Shown here piece by piece: positions 33,449-43,604 of a stretch of 64,000 nt of DNA. Made by a program: the position numbers and the translations under genes. The stretch lies in contig JAUNSU010000001.1 of assembly GCA_030539035.1 (NCBI GenBank), positions 24,641-88,640 on the forward strand, given 5' to 3'. Within the stretch, counting starts at the first letter, position 1, and every line of letters starts with the position of its first letter. Below the pieces are notes generated by a model that was not told the origin of the DNA, did not search any database, and saw nothing but the letters and a program-made list of their open reading frames with translations. This stretch comes from Planctomycetia bacterium (lineage in GTDB: Bacteria > Planctomycetota > Planctomycetia > Pirellulales > Thermoguttaceae).

Positions 33449-36400
33449 TCACTTTTGCAGCTCAATGATCATTTGAGCGATTGCCGCACGTTTTTGATAA
33501 ATCGGGCCGGGAACCTTTGTAAAGCTGATCATCGATTTGGTAATCGAATCGAACTGGAAAAGGGCCTCGATTTTCGATTTTTGATCGGGCGTTAAACGTT
33601 TTTCGTTCTTCTTGATCAGATCGGAAAGAATGGTGAGCATTTCATAATCTTCGATTCCTTCGCGAAGGATCTCCCAGCGAATACTGCAAACCGGCTCTTC
33701 AAGAATCGGCTTTCCGTTGTTCAGGCCGGGAACAGCGGCCGCCAAAGGAGGATAAACGAATCGCCCGTCCCCGTTGCCCCAATAGGCTTTTGTATTGATT
33801 GCCGAGGAACTCACATATCCCATCGGATCAAGATAAGGATTTTGCGGAGATTTTGGAAAAGCGGAACGGCTCGTCCAGTAATTGGAAGCCCAAACGAGAA
33901 TTCCTCCGATCTTGCGCTTGTATGTTTGCCAAAGCCAAACGCGCATTTCCGTTCCCGGATGATCGATAAAAAGAGTGCAGTACGGCGCTTTGGGACCGGT
34001 GCAGACATACCACCAGAACCGTTCCTTTTTCTCCATTCGTTTTTCCGCTTCCGAGGAAGAAAAATTGGAACTGACAGGACACCATATATCCAGGGACGTT
34101 CCTTTCTGATCGAGAATATCGCAGAGTTTACTCCCCGGCTCTTCCGTCAACATACGGGAGATCTTCGGTCCGTATTTTTTCAGCCGCGCAAAACCATCGG
34201 CAACGAATTCATAATCCTTTTCATCCGGTTCATCGAACCAATAAGCGTAAGCGCCTTTTAAAAGTCCGGCCTTTTCCAATTCCGTCTGAAGTTTATTCAG
34301 ATAATCGGAGAATAAAAGTTTGTACTCTTTTGTCGATTCATCGAATTTGCCAATTTGCGGCGGATATCGTTTTTCAAAAGTGCCTCCGCCCATCCCGTGA
34401 AGGTGCAAACGGAAGTTCGTGAAATGATATTTATCGAAGACCCTTTTCATTTCCGGAATGTAATGGGAAAGATCCAGATCCGCGGCGGGCGGATTCGCAG
34501 TCGTGTTCCATTTGACCGAATAAGAATCGAAAGGTGCCGGATCATAAGGACTGATGCGATGTTCGCCGAAATTCTTCAGATAGAGTTCGTAAACCGCACG
34601 CTGATCTTCTTTTGTCTTGCAATTATGATATTGAACGATTGTTCCGGCGGAAAGGCCGAATGCGGTTTCCAGCCGATTGATTTTCGGAAGGGCAAAATCC
34701 CATACTTCAAGTTGATAAGGGATTTCCAGCGCAAGTTCTCCCTTGGAATCATTGAGAGAAACCGATCCGCGATAGATCCCGCTTTGGACCGATTCATCAA
34801 TGGAAACGGTGATCCAGATCGGGAAATTGCAACCGGCCTGTATGTTCAGGGGCGATCCGTATCCATCCGATCCTTTTTTCATGGGAACAAGCGCGTCCGG
34901 CCAATCGGCAACGAGTCCTTCCGAGTCGGTGGTTCTTTCCACAAAATGATAATACGCGTATCTTAACTGGATCTTCGAGGAAGAAATTCGGTTTCCCTTT
35001 TCATCGATCAGATCGGATGCTTTTCCCTTTAATCCGACAAGATCTTTTGTGTTTGCATCTCTTCGGAGAACGATCTGGAAAGATTCGAAATCATTTTTGG
35101 GGGCGGCGATTTTGATCGTCTCTTTCGGCATTGATCGGGCCGCTTTGGTTCTTTTCAGAATTTTGTTTTCCGGTTCACACCAGAACACAGAGGTCGATCC
35201 GCTCTTGCCTTTAAGATCGGGAATTCCCTTTGCGCAGTTGGAGAGAAGAATTGCCGGAAATTTGAAGGAAACGGCAAGTGATGTGTCCAGATCGGCCGAC
35301 AGTTCATATTCCGTAAGATCGGAAGGAACTTTTTGACGAACGATGGCCGTCGATTCCGAAGGGATCATCGTCTTCACAACAGGAAGCTGCTGAACAGATT
35401 GCGCTTTATCCGGGGATCGAACAGAAAAGACCGGAGCCCAACTCAGCGGTTTCTTCGATTGATTCTGAACAAAATAGACGAAGTTCATTTCCGGATCAAT
35501 AAAATAAGGGCCGGTCTTAAAGGTCTTTTCCGTTTGAAGATCCTTGCTCTTCTTTTCCGCAAAACAGGTCGATCCCTGTCCGGCGTAATTTTTGTCTTTC
35601 AGATCCAAAAGAACTTTCATGGAATCTATTTGAAGAGTTGTTTTTCCTTTTTCATCATTTTGAACAGACATACGAATCCAGAGATCGGAGAGATCCTTCT
35701 TTTGCCCGAAAAGAGCAGAATCAATTTTGCAGCAGATCGATCCTTTTTGAGAATTGGATCCCAATTCTTTCCAGCTCTTGCCGTCAATGCTTCCTTCAAC
35801 GATACAGCGTCCGCCGATATAATATCCGACATTGATCTCAACGGATCCGCCGGAAAAGGGAAGGGCGGCTGCTGCTTCCGGATTGATCGGATTCCCGTTT
35901 GCACTCGCATTAGGATCGGCGCTGGATCGCGAAGTCAACCGGATCGGCTGAAGACAAAAACGATAAACGACAGATTGATTTTTATATAAACACCATCGGT
36001 TTGTATTGAACGAAGCGGTTGAAGAGACGAGCGGACGGGAAAAATTGCCGTCTTCGACCCGACCGAATCCATTGAAGCGATATTGTCCGTTTATAATGGA
36101 TTCATTATTGCCAAGAGGAAGATATTGCGGATCACTGGAACCCTTGCTTTCGATAAGCGTATAAACCGGGTCCACGGGAATCAGTTCCGGCTGATGAAAT
36201 CGAAAAGATCCGGTTGCATACCAATGCCGCAAAACAAAAGAGGCGCGGTTCATTTCGGAAGAGGTAAAAAGAACATGCGAAAATTCCTTGAACGTTTTTC
36301 CGAAATCCGTTGAGATTGTGTAATCGCGGGAAAGACCGCCCAGCCCCATTGGCAAGGAGCCTTTCGGACCGTCTGTAAGAAACTCAACACCGACTTTAAA

Positions 36401-36601
36401 TCGGTAAAGAGAGTTGGGAACAACCGGAAACGAAGAACTGCTCCATCCGCCGGTTTCTCCTGCCGCGAAAAGATCAAGGGTCTTTCCTGTCTGGACTCCC
36501 GCCTTTGATGAGGAGATCTTCCATTTAAGCGGTTCCGCCGATTGCAAGGAACTGCCAAGAATCAAAAAGACCACAAGGGAAATAAAAAATCGGTTTTTCA
36601 T
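33449..36601 (-). CDS. Secreted DUF4091 / GH123-like carbohydrate-active protein
   Basis: The 1050-residue protein has a signal peptide (MKNRFFISLVVFLILGSSLQSA), beta-sandwich-rich N-terminal half, and a C-terminal half resembling GH123-like catalytic regions: YAYWFDEPDEKDYEFV (paired acidic residues DEPDE), a C-terminal DUF4091 segment with WEILREGIEDYEMLTIL. Family relatives cleave N-acetylgalactosaminide linkages in glycans. It is exported, probably to degrade host or plant polysaccharide. It stands alone between the MITE-like element and a repeat-bearing gap. Specificity cannot be read from sequence. Confidence 0.75.
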   Translation of the reverse strand: MKNRFFISLVVFLILGSSLQSAEPLKWKISSSKAGVQTGKTLDLFAAGETGGWSSSSFPVVPNSLYRFKVGVEFLTDGPKGSLPMGLGGLSRDYTISTDFGKTFKEFSHVLFTSSEMNRASFVLRHWYATGSFRFHQPELIPVDPVYTLIESKGSSDPQYLPLGNNESIINGQYRFNGFGRVEDGNFSRPLVSSTASFNTNRWCLYKNQSVVYRFCLQPIRLTSRSSADPNASANGNPINPEAAAALPFSGGSVEINVGYYIGGRCIVEGSIDGKSWKELGSNSQKGSICCKIDSALFGQKKDLSDLWIRMSVQNDEKGKTTLQIDSMKVLLDLKDKNYAGQGSTCFAEKKSKDLQTEKTFKTGPYFIDPEMNFVYFVQNQSKKPLSWAPVFSVRSPDKAQSVQQLPVVKTMIPSESTAIVRQKVPSDLTEYELSADLDTSLAVSFKFPAILLSNCAKGIPDLKGKSGSTSVFWCEPENKILKRTKAARSMPKETIKIAAPKNDFESFQIVLRRDANTKDLVGLKGKASDLIDEKGNRISSSKIQLRYAYYHFVERTTDSEGLVADWPDALVPMKKGSDGYGSPLNIQAGCNFPIWITVSIDESVQSGIYRGSVSLNDSKGELALEIPYQLEVWDFALPKINRLETAFGLSAGTIVQYHNCKTKEDQRAVYELYLKNFGEHRISPYDPAPFDSYSVKWNTTANPPAADLDLSHYIPEMKRVFDKYHFTNFRLHLHGMGGGTFEKRYPPQIGKFDESTKEYKLLFSDYLNKLQTELEKAGLLKGAYAYWFDEPDEKDYEFVADGFARLKKYGPKISRMLTEEPGSKLCDILDQKGTSLDIWCPVSSNFSSSEAEKRMEKKERFWWYVCTGPKAPYCTLFIDHPGTEMRVWLWQTYKRKIGGILVWASNYWTSRSAFPKSPQNPYLDPMGYVSSSAINTKAYWGNGDGRFVYPPLAAAVPGLNNGKPILEEPVCSIRWEILREGIEDYEMLTILSDLIKKNEKRLTPDQKSKIEALFQFDSITKSMISFTKVPGPIYQKRAAIAQMIIELQK

Positions 36602-36789
36602 TTTTTGTTTTTTTCCTGAAATGGTGATGGCGAGAAACCGGAGCGGTCCCCGATTTACTGAATTTGAGAAAATGGGAAGTAAACCACGATTTCTTCCCGC
36701 TGAGTGTATTATATCAGAAACGAAGAGAGAAAAAAAGAACCGCGTCTCTTAAATCGAAGATTATCGAAGATTACCGCGAATTTATTGAC

Positions 36790-36835
36790 GCAGGCCCGTA
36801 ATGGAGTAAGCGGCGGTGAACGAAATGAGGGAACG
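36790..36835 (+). repeat. Dispersed repeat family D, copy 1
   Basis: This 46-bp stretch with GCCCGTAATGGAGTAAGCG and AATGAGGGAAC matches 43875-43919 (GCCCGTAATGAAGTGAGCG, AATTAGGGAAC). It lies between typA and the DUF4091 gene and has no coding sense. Confidence 0.55.
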
Positions 36836-36893
36836 AACCGGTCCTTAATGAACAAAAATTTCTGTTCCCTCTGCGAAAACCGGAGGTTTATGA

Positions 36894-38711
36894 TCAGGAG
36901 GCGCGATAAGCGCGGCGGCGATCCACTTCTTTAAGGAGGATCTTTCGGAGCCGAATTGATTTCGGGGTTACCTCGACCAGTTCATCGTCCTCAATATACT
37001 CGAGAGATTCTTCCAGGGTCATTTTGACCGCGGGCTTGAGAATGATGTTTCGATCGCTTCCGGAAGCACGCATATTAGTCAATTTTTTCTCTTTGGTGGG
37101 ATTGACATCCATATCGCCCGTTCGGGCATTTTCTCCGACAACCATTCCTTCATAGACGACATCGCCGGGAGAGACAAAGAGACGCGATCGGGCCTGAAGT
37201 CCATCGAGTGCAAAAGCATTTGCGCGGCCGGGAACACAGGAAACAAGAACACCGTTCGGACGGCTCGGAATCGCTTCTTCACGCGGTTTATAGCATTCAA
37301 AACGATGATTGATCACGGCTGTTCCCTGGGTAGCGGTGAGCATTCGCGTTCGCAGTCCGATCAAACCTCGGGCCGGAATCGAAAAGATCAGCATGGTAAA
37401 ATTCCCTCGCGGCGACATTTCCAGAAGCTGTCCGCGGCGGCTGCCCGCCATTTCCATGATAGGTCCGGTCATGTTTTCCGGGACTTCGACCACAAGTGTT
37501 TCAAACGGCTCTTCGACCACGCCATTCTTCTTTTTAAAGATCACTTCGGGCTTTCCGACAGAAAGTTCATACTGCTCGCGGCGCATCGTTTCTATCAGGA
37601 CGGAAAGATGGAGAACACCGCGACCGGAAACGACAAACTGATCCGAATTTTCGATCGCTTCAACTCTCAATGCGACATTTCTTTCCAGTTCACGGAGCAA
37701 TCGATCGCGAATATGGCGCGTAGTAACATACTTTCCCTCTGTTCCGGCAAGAGGCGATGAATTGATTCCAAAGGTCATTCGCAGCGTCGGTTCATCGACC
37801 GAGATCCGGGGCATTCGGCGCGGATGGATCGGCGATGTCAATGTATCTCCGATCTCGACAAAAGGAAGTCCGACAACCGCGACAATATCGCCCGCGTCTG
37901 CTTCATGGACTTCCGATCGGCCCAGATTGCTGAATGTATAGAGAAAAACGATCTTTCCCGGTGTTGATTGATCGTCTTTTTGCATTACCTGGATCGTTTG
38001 TCCTTTACGGATCGTTCCCGACTGGACCCTTCCAATCGCGATTCGGCCGACAAATTCGGACCAGTCGATTGTGGTAACCAGCATCTGAAGAGGTTCTTCA
38101 AGTTCGACAAGAGGAGCAGGGATCTTTTCCAGAATCAGATCCAGCAGCGGAAGGATCGAATCGGTTCGGACATCGGGATCATCGGTCGCGTATCCTTCTT
38201 TTGTACTTGCGAAGATATACGGAAATTCAGCGATATCATCATCGGCGCCCAAATTGATGAAGAGATCGAACATCTCATCGACGACCTCTTTTGCGCGGGA
38301 ATCTTTTCGATCGATTTTATTGATCACAACGATCGGTTTAAGTCCGAGTTCGAGGGCCTTGCTCAGAACAAAACGGGTCTGCGGCATCGGTCCTTCCGCG
38401 GCATCCACGAGAACCAGACAGCCGTCGGCCATTTGAAGAACGCGTTCGACTTCCCCTCCGAAATCGGCGTGCCCCGGGGTGTCCATGATGTTGATCTTAA
38501 CCCCTTTGTAGTTGACCGCGATATTTTTCGCAAGGATCGTGATTCCCCGTTCCCGTTCGAGATCGTTTGAATCAAGGATCTGTTCGCCCTGAAGCTGATT
38601 GTCCCTGTGCTCCACGCATTGACGCAAAAGACAGTCAACCAATGTCGTTTTTCCATGATCGACATGGGCAATAATAGCGATATTTCTTAAATCCTGGCGT
38701 CTTTCCGACAT
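36894..38711 (-). CDS. typA: Translational GTPase TypA/BipA
   Basis: The 605-residue protein matches TypA throughout: G1 AHVDHGKTTL, G2 region ERERGITILAKN, G3 DTPGHADFGGEV, G4 NKIDR, then the EF-G-like domains and the TypA-specific C-terminus (SRGQLLEMSPRG, VVGENARTGDMDVNP). It is a ribosome-associated GTPase that aids 50S assembly and growth under cold or stress. It is full length for the family. It stands alone; the tandem 128-bp repeat block lies upstream of its promoter. Confidence 0.97.
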   Translation of the reverse strand: MSERRQDLRNIAIIAHVDHGKTTLVDCLLRQCVEHRDNQLQGEQILDSNDLERERGITILAKNIAVNYKGVKINIMDTPGHADFGGEVERVLQMADGCLVLVDAAEGPMPQTRFVLSKALELGLKPIVVINKIDRKDSRAKEVVDEMFDLFINLGADDDIAEFPYIFASTKEGYATDDPDVRTDSILPLLDLILEKIPAPLVELEEPLQMLVTTIDWSEFVGRIAIGRVQSGTIRKGQTIQVMQKDDQSTPGKIVFLYTFSNLGRSEVHEADAGDIVAVVGLPFVEIGDTLTSPIHPRRMPRISVDEPTLRMTFGINSSPLAGTEGKYVTTRHIRDRLLRELERNVALRVEAIENSDQFVVSGRGVLHLSVLIETMRREQYELSVGKPEVIFKKKNGVVEEPFETLVVEVPENMTGPIMEMAGSRRGQLLEMSPRGNFTMLIFSIPARGLIGLRTRMLTATQGTAVINHRFECYKPREEAIPSRPNGVLVSCVPGRANAFALDGLQARSRLFVSPGDVVYEGMVVGENARTGDMDVNPTKEKKLTNMRASGSDRNIILKPAVKMTLEESLEYIEDDELVEVTPKSIRLRKILLKEVDRRRAYRAS

Positions 38712-38882
38712 GATGGCGAGCTGTCCTTTCCCGGTTCAACTTAATATCCGGTAATGATCTTATTAGTAAATCAAATATAAGATCACTTCCCGGACCTGAA
38801 CCGCCCAATGAATGATAAAACACGGAGTCAATTCTACTAATCCTACCGCAAATCGAACTTTTTTCAAGGTCCTGTCCCCGAG

Positions 38883-39295
38883 CCGCAGATTTATTTTTTA
38901 GTTGGATTTTCGAAAAATTTTTGGTTTGTTCGTTTAGGCTCTTTTTGGAACCACGGATGAACACGGATAAGCACGGATGGGCCTTTTGGCGGATCTGGGC
39001 CAGTTCTGAACCGCGGATTTATTTTTTAGTTGGATTTTCGAAAAATTTTTGGTTTGTTCGTTTAGGCTCTTTTTGGAACCACGGATGAACACGGATAAGC
39101 ACGGATGGGCCTTTTGGCGGATCTGGGCCAGTTCTGAACCGCGGATTTATTTTTTAGTTGGATTTTCGAAAAATTTTTGGTTTGTTCGTTTAGGCTCTTT
39201 TGGAACCACAGATGGACACGGATAAGCACGGATGGGCCTTTTGGCGGATCAGGGGTCTGTTCTGAACCGCGGATTTATTTTTAGTTGGATTAGCC
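38883..39295. repeat. 128-bp tandem repeat, three full copies and a partial fourth
   Basis: Units begin CCGCAG/CCGCGG-ATTTAT at 38883, 39011, 39139 and 39267, exactly 128 bp apart. Each has ATTTTTTAGTTGGATT, then AACCACGGATGAACACGG, then CACGGATGGGCC and GGCGGATCTGGGCCAG. The third copy carries a few changes including compensating one-base indels, and the fourth stops near 39295. Related pieces occur near 43820-43850, 44495-44530 (inverted) and 50965-51040. The block contains no gene and fills the 593-bp gap between typA and the DUF1207 gene. Confidence 0.9.
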
Positions 39296-39304
39296 GATCT
39301 GCGG

Positions 39305-40432
39305 TTAAAAATCGAACCAGAGTCCATATCCGATCTGTTTTTCCATCCGATTATAGAATTGATATTGATCGGCGTGTCCGGACATCATATAAAGACCGGT
39401 CCGAAGAGTATGCTGATAAAGAGTTTTCCATTGCCAGCCGGCTTCAAAGGCAACATAAGTATTCCAATCGTTTTCCTCATTCCAGTTCAAATGAACGGCG
39501 GCAAACGGGGATCCGTGAACACCGGGAAGCAAAATGGGACTGTACTCGGCGCCCGCTTCAAGCTGCCAAGGTTCCGCGCCGTCTTTTGTATAGAATCCGT
39601 AATCGCCTCCGAGATAGAAACGCCAATTCGCGTCGGGCCGATAGGCAACTCCGAACATAAGACAGTCCCGAACGTAATTACGCCGATAAACTTCACCGGT
39701 CTCTTTATAATGTTCGACGATCCATTCATCGCCCATATGGGAACTGATGTGATAATATCCCAGTTTCCATTCGAAATGATCTTTTCGATAGGCCAGCGGA
39801 ATTCCGAACCGATAATCGGTTCCATGAATGTCCCGTACTTCATTCAAGGTTAATCGAGCCAGCGCGGCCCCTTCCAGATCGATCTGGAATCCTTCCGGAT
39901 AGAGGCGGCTCTGATTTCCAAAGCGAAGTAAAGGGATCTTTCCGCCGAGAACAGGATCCCAATAATCTCTTCCCAATTTATCTTCATGAACGAAATGGAT
40001 TCCGAGTCGAGCTTCCCGATTACTTGCGAAATACGATCGGAACAGCTCTCCTTCCGGCATCCATTTCCATTTCCAGGGCGCGGAAGAGTCGATCGGCAGA
40101 TCGGGCCCTTGGCCGGGAATCTGCTTGCGCAATTCCGAATCCCATCGGGCAAATGGAAGTTCTTCTGATGTATAAACTGAATCGTCCGCGTAAGATGGAT
40201 AATTAGACTTGTAAGAAATAGGATCCGCGTGGACTTCCCTGGATTCAAGACCCGGTTCGTAAAAAACTTCGGACGGCATTTCAAAATCCGCCTGTTCCGC
40301 TCTCTGATTCCATAAGGATTCCCTGTCCGATCCGAAAAGATTCGGCTGGGAACATAATAATAAAGCAATACTTGCCGAAAGCAGGTGCAGGTAAATATAA
40401 TAGATTTTCTTTGAAGTAAACATTGTCTTCAT
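39305..40432 (-). CDS. DUF1207 outer-membrane-like protein
   Basis: The 375-residue protein has a signal-like hydrophobic start (~10-30, LHLLSASIALLLC) and the DUF1207 pattern: LFRSYFASNREARLG, WDPVLGGKIPLLRFG, PEGFQIDLEGAALARL, DYRFGIPLAYR, YYHISSHMGDEW, ending with the aromatic-rich YGLWFDF. Alternating polar and aromatic residues and a terminal phenylalanine fit an outer-membrane beta-barrel. The family is largely found in Planctomycetota; its role is unknown. It has no clear ribosome site. ATG 40423 (MFTSKK) is an alternative start. Confidence 0.8.
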   Translation of the reverse strand: MKTMFTSKKIYYIYLHLLSASIALLLCSQPNLFGSDRESLWNQRAEQADFEMPSEVFYEPGLESREVHADPISYKSNYPSYADDSVYTSEELPFARWDSELRKQIPGQGPDLPIDSSAPWKWKWMPEGELFRSYFASNREARLGIHFVHEDKLGRDYWDPVLGGKIPLLRFGNQSRLYPEGFQIDLEGAALARLTLNEVRDIHGTDYRFGIPLAYRKDHFEWKLGYYHISSHMGDEWIVEHYKETGEVYRRNYVRDCLMFGVAYRPDANWRFYLGGDYGFYTKDGAEPWQLEAGAEYSPILLPGVHGSPFAAVHLNWNEENDWNTYVAFEAGWQWKTLYQHTLRTGLYMMSGHADQYQFYNRMEKQIGYGLWFDF

Positions 40433-40610
40433 TGTTTAAACATCAGGAATCCATGATATTTTGTTTGGTTGGATAAAACATATTCCCGGATTTACGAAAG
40501 GAAAGGCCCTTTCTCCAGGAACAAATAGTTTATGTATGATAACCAATTATCTCCGTCGGGTCAAGGGAAATTTCAAATACCTAAAGGAAATATTTGATAT
40601 TTATCGACTC

Positions 40611-40643
40611 AACCTGTCTGAATATGGATAATTCAGACAGGTT
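40611..40643 (-). terminator. Hairpin after the GH2 gene
   Basis: AACCTGTCTGAAT (40611-40623) and ATTCAGACAGGTT (40631-40643) form a perfect 13-bp stem with a 7-nt loop, ~50 bp beyond the GH2 stop. No T-run is present in either direction. It may end or stabilise the GH2 transcript. Confidence 0.6.
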
Positions 40644-40694
40644 TGAAAGAATAGATAAACAGATCTTGTCGCTTTAAATCAATAAGCGATGGGA

Positions 40695-43604
40695 TCAGCG
40701 GCCCATGAACGCTTTGGAAAGGTTGACAGAAGAACTCGCAACTCCTTTGGAGGAGACCTTTACCTGAACGGATCCCGGATTTTTCGAGGAGCGTAAAACG
40801 ATCATTGCCTTTCCGAAGAAAAGGGGATGTTCCGCGTCGGTGATCCGATCATATCCGATCGGGTTTCCGTTTCCGATTCCGACGAGATCCGCCGGACCGG
40901 TTAATTGAACGGAGATCGTTCGTGTATCAAGCGGACAAGGATTTCCTTCTGAATCGACAGTTTCCGCGAGGATGTAGATGAGATCATCATCGGAGCGGAA
41001 GACCGTTTTTTCCGGTGTCAATCGGATCTTGACGGGCGCTTGGGCCGTTTTTACCATTTCTCGTCCGATCTCCTTGCCGTTTTTCCATGCGACTGCTTCC
41101 AGTGTTCCCGGCTGATATTCGACATCTTCCCAGCGGATCCGATATTTATCGATTGCTTCATAATACTCCGGGAGCCGATTCGATTCCACCGGTTTGTCGT
41201 CGAGAACCATGGAACGGACGGAGGCCCAGATTCCCGGCTTCAAGGCTTTGAAAACGACCTTGAAGTATTGGGCGGGGATCGGCTGTTCGAAATAAAGTAT
41301 TTTACTCGATCCGGACTCGGTGAATTCTTTTTGCGAGCAGACGTTTTTCCAGTTCAAACCATCGGAAGAGACCATGAGATCAAATTGATATTTACTGAGG
41401 GCGTTTTCGAAAACGACTTCCCAGCAGGAGATCTTTTTTACAGATCCCAGATCAACAGTCAACCATTGATCCGGCGACGGGCTGGATGCGCACCATCGAG
41501 TTGATCGATCAGGATCCAATACGTTCTCCGCTTTATTATGGATTCCTCTTGGATCTTTTCGTTCTTCACTGCTTGCAGATACTTTGGTTTTTGGATTGAC
41601 GGCGATATTCCTTCGCGTTGGAAGTTCTTTGAGTTTGGATTTTTTCCCAAGAGATTTTCCGTTCAGGAAGAGCTCCGCGCAGTCGCCGTTGGTATAGACA
41701 TAAACCGGGATCTTTTTCAGGCCGGAATTTTCCCAATTCCAATGGGGAAGGATATGAACGGTTGTTTTTTCGGGATTCCAATAGCTTCGATAAATGAAAA
41801 AGCGGTCTTTCGGGATTCCGCAAAGATCAACGATTCCGAAATAGCTGCTTCGGGCTTCCTCATTGAACGGAGAGGGTTCACCGAGATAATCGAATCCGGT
41901 CCATACGAATTCGCCCGCGCAGTAGGTATCATTGGCCATTCGTTCAAATTCCGGGTCGGGAATATCGCCCCAGGGAACGGAGGAAAAATCGTATCCGTCT
42001 ACTTGAATCGTCTTTTTATTATAGATCGCCTTCCCTTTTGGATGAGGGAGTTCGTAGTATCCGCGCGTTGAGACTGCGGAAGCCGATTCACTGTAGACGA
42101 GAGCCATCTTCGGATAGACTTTGCGCGCGTTCTGATATTGCGCATTGTAATTCCAGCCGGTAATGTCAAGAGAATCGCGGACTCCGTTCGCACAGGTTCC
42201 GCTCACACAGCATCCGAGTCCGACTTGACGCGTCGTATCGTATTTTCTGAAGCAGTCCGCCGCGTATTTGACCCGATCCGCCGCTTTGTTGTCCGGATTT
42301 GAACTTCCGATCTTGTTTCCTTCGATATCCGTGATCTCATTGCCGATCGACCACATGGAAACAGAAGGACGATTCCTGTCCCGATTGACGAATTGTCGAA
42401 CTTGCCGATCGATGAAGGGCTCGAAGTTCTTTTGATCAAGAAGATCCGCCGTGTTGTTCCATTTATCGAACAGTTCGTTCCATACGATGAAACCGAGTCG
42501 ATCACACGCGTCCATAAAGGCGGGAGAATTCGGATTATGGCTCGTTCGAACCGCGTTGACGCCCATATCTTTCATGATGAGGAGCTGCCGTTCAATCGCG
42601 GCCGGATGGGACGCGGCGCCGAGAATTCCCTGATCATGATGAAGATCGACTCCGTAAAGCTGGAGCCGTTTCCCGTTCAGATAAAATCCGTCGTCCGCCG
42701 TATACTTCACCGTTCGAATTCCGAAAGGGAACACGATTTCATCGCAGAGTTTTTGATCCGCGTACAATTTGGCCTGAACCGCGTAAAGTGCGGGGGAGTC
42801 CGGACTCCAGAGAATGGGATCCGGGATCAGCTCTTCAAAGCAAACAGATCCGGAATCAATTGATCGTGTAAAGGAAAAAGATTTTTTCGTCTTCGGATGA
42901 ACAAAAACGATCTTCGCGGAAAGATTGGACTTTCCTTTTTGTTCCGGAGTAATTTTTACATGGATTTTCGCTTTGTCCGGATCGATTTGCGCGGTGGAGA
43001 TGAAAACAGCGCCTTCGGGGAACCATGCGATTTTCGAACGCTTGATCATTTGAACGGACCGGTAAATTCCCGCGCCGGGATACCATCGGGATCCATGCTG
43101 ACGGGTATCGCATCGAACCTGAATTGTATTTTTCGAACCGAATTTGAGATAAGGGGTTGCGTCGATCTGGAAGCCGAGATAGCCGTAGTCCCATCCGCCC
43201 GCGTATTTACCGTTTATATAGACTTCCGGAAAGGCCATACAGCCTCCGAAATCGAAGATCACGGCTTTATTTGCGTCTTTTTGATCGAGATCAAAGGATT
43301 TAGTGTAGAGTCCGGCTCCGCGCCAAGGGAGTTTTCCTGTTCCGCCGTTTTTATCTTTCGCGTTGAACGGTCCGCTGATCGCCCAATCGTGCGGAAGACG
43401 AACGGAAATCGATTTTTCATACTGTTCGATCTCCAACGGATCGCCCGGCTTTTTCATATTGACCGGAGTTTTTCGTGCTCCGTCCGCTTTGACCGATTGA
43501 AAGGTCCAATCGTCGTTGAAATCGGTTGTTGTTCGGACAGGCTCCGCTCCCTGGACAAAGGAGACCAGCGCCAGTGTACACAAAAATAGAAGGACTCTCT
43601 TCAT
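40695..43604 (-). CDS. Secreted GH2 beta-galactosidase-like enzyme with discoidin domain
   Basis: The 969-residue protein has a signal peptide (MKRVLLFLCTLALVSFVQGA), GH2 sugar-binding and sandwich domains (RLPHDWAISGPF, GAGLYTKSF), and a GH2 TIM barrel with NAVRTSHNP, acid/base E423 in IGNEITD and nucleophile E565 in GEFVWTGFDY. A DUF4982-like sandwich follows, then an F5/8 discoidin domain (~680-800, STRWCASSP, WLTVDLGSVKKISCWEV) and a C-terminal Ig-like domain. This is the layout of exported beta-galactosidases of glycan degraders. It probably trims terminal beta-galactose outside the cytoplasm. It is transcribed alone. Confidence 0.92.
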   Translation of the reverse strand: MKRVLLFLCTLALVSFVQGAEPVRTTTDFNDDWTFQSVKADGARKTPVNMKKPGDPLEIEQYEKSISVRLPHDWAISGPFNAKDKNGGTGKLPWRGAGLYTKSFDLDQKDANKAVIFDFGGCMAFPEVYINGKYAGGWDYGYLGFQIDATPYLKFGSKNTIQVRCDTRQHGSRWYPGAGIYRSVQMIKRSKIAWFPEGAVFISTAQIDPDKAKIHVKITPEQKGKSNLSAKIVFVHPKTKKSFSFTRSIDSGSVCFEELIPDPILWSPDSPALYAVQAKLYADQKLCDEIVFPFGIRTVKYTADDGFYLNGKRLQLYGVDLHHDQGILGAASHPAAIERQLLIMKDMGVNAVRTSHNPNSPAFMDACDRLGFIVWNELFDKWNNTADLLDQKNFEPFIDRQVRQFVNRDRNRPSVSMWSIGNEITDIEGNKIGSSNPDNKAADRVKYAADCFRKYDTTRQVGLGCCVSGTCANGVRDSLDITGWNYNAQYQNARKVYPKMALVYSESASAVSTRGYYELPHPKGKAIYNKKTIQVDGYDFSSVPWGDIPDPEFERMANDTYCAGEFVWTGFDYLGEPSPFNEEARSSYFGIVDLCGIPKDRFFIYRSYWNPEKTTVHILPHWNWENSGLKKIPVYVYTNGDCAELFLNGKSLGKKSKLKELPTRRNIAVNPKTKVSASSEERKDPRGIHNKAENVLDPDRSTRWCASSPSPDQWLTVDLGSVKKISCWEVVFENALSKYQFDLMVSSDGLNWKNVCSQKEFTESGSSKILYFEQPIPAQYFKVVFKALKPGIWASVRSMVLDDKPVESNRLPEYYEAIDKYRIRWEDVEYQPGTLEAVAWKNGKEIGREMVKTAQAPVKIRLTPEKTVFRSDDDLIYILAETVDSEGNPCPLDTRTISVQLTGPADLVGIGNGNPIGYDRITDAEHPLFFGKAMIVLRSSKNPGSVQVKVSSKGVASSSVNLSKAFMGR

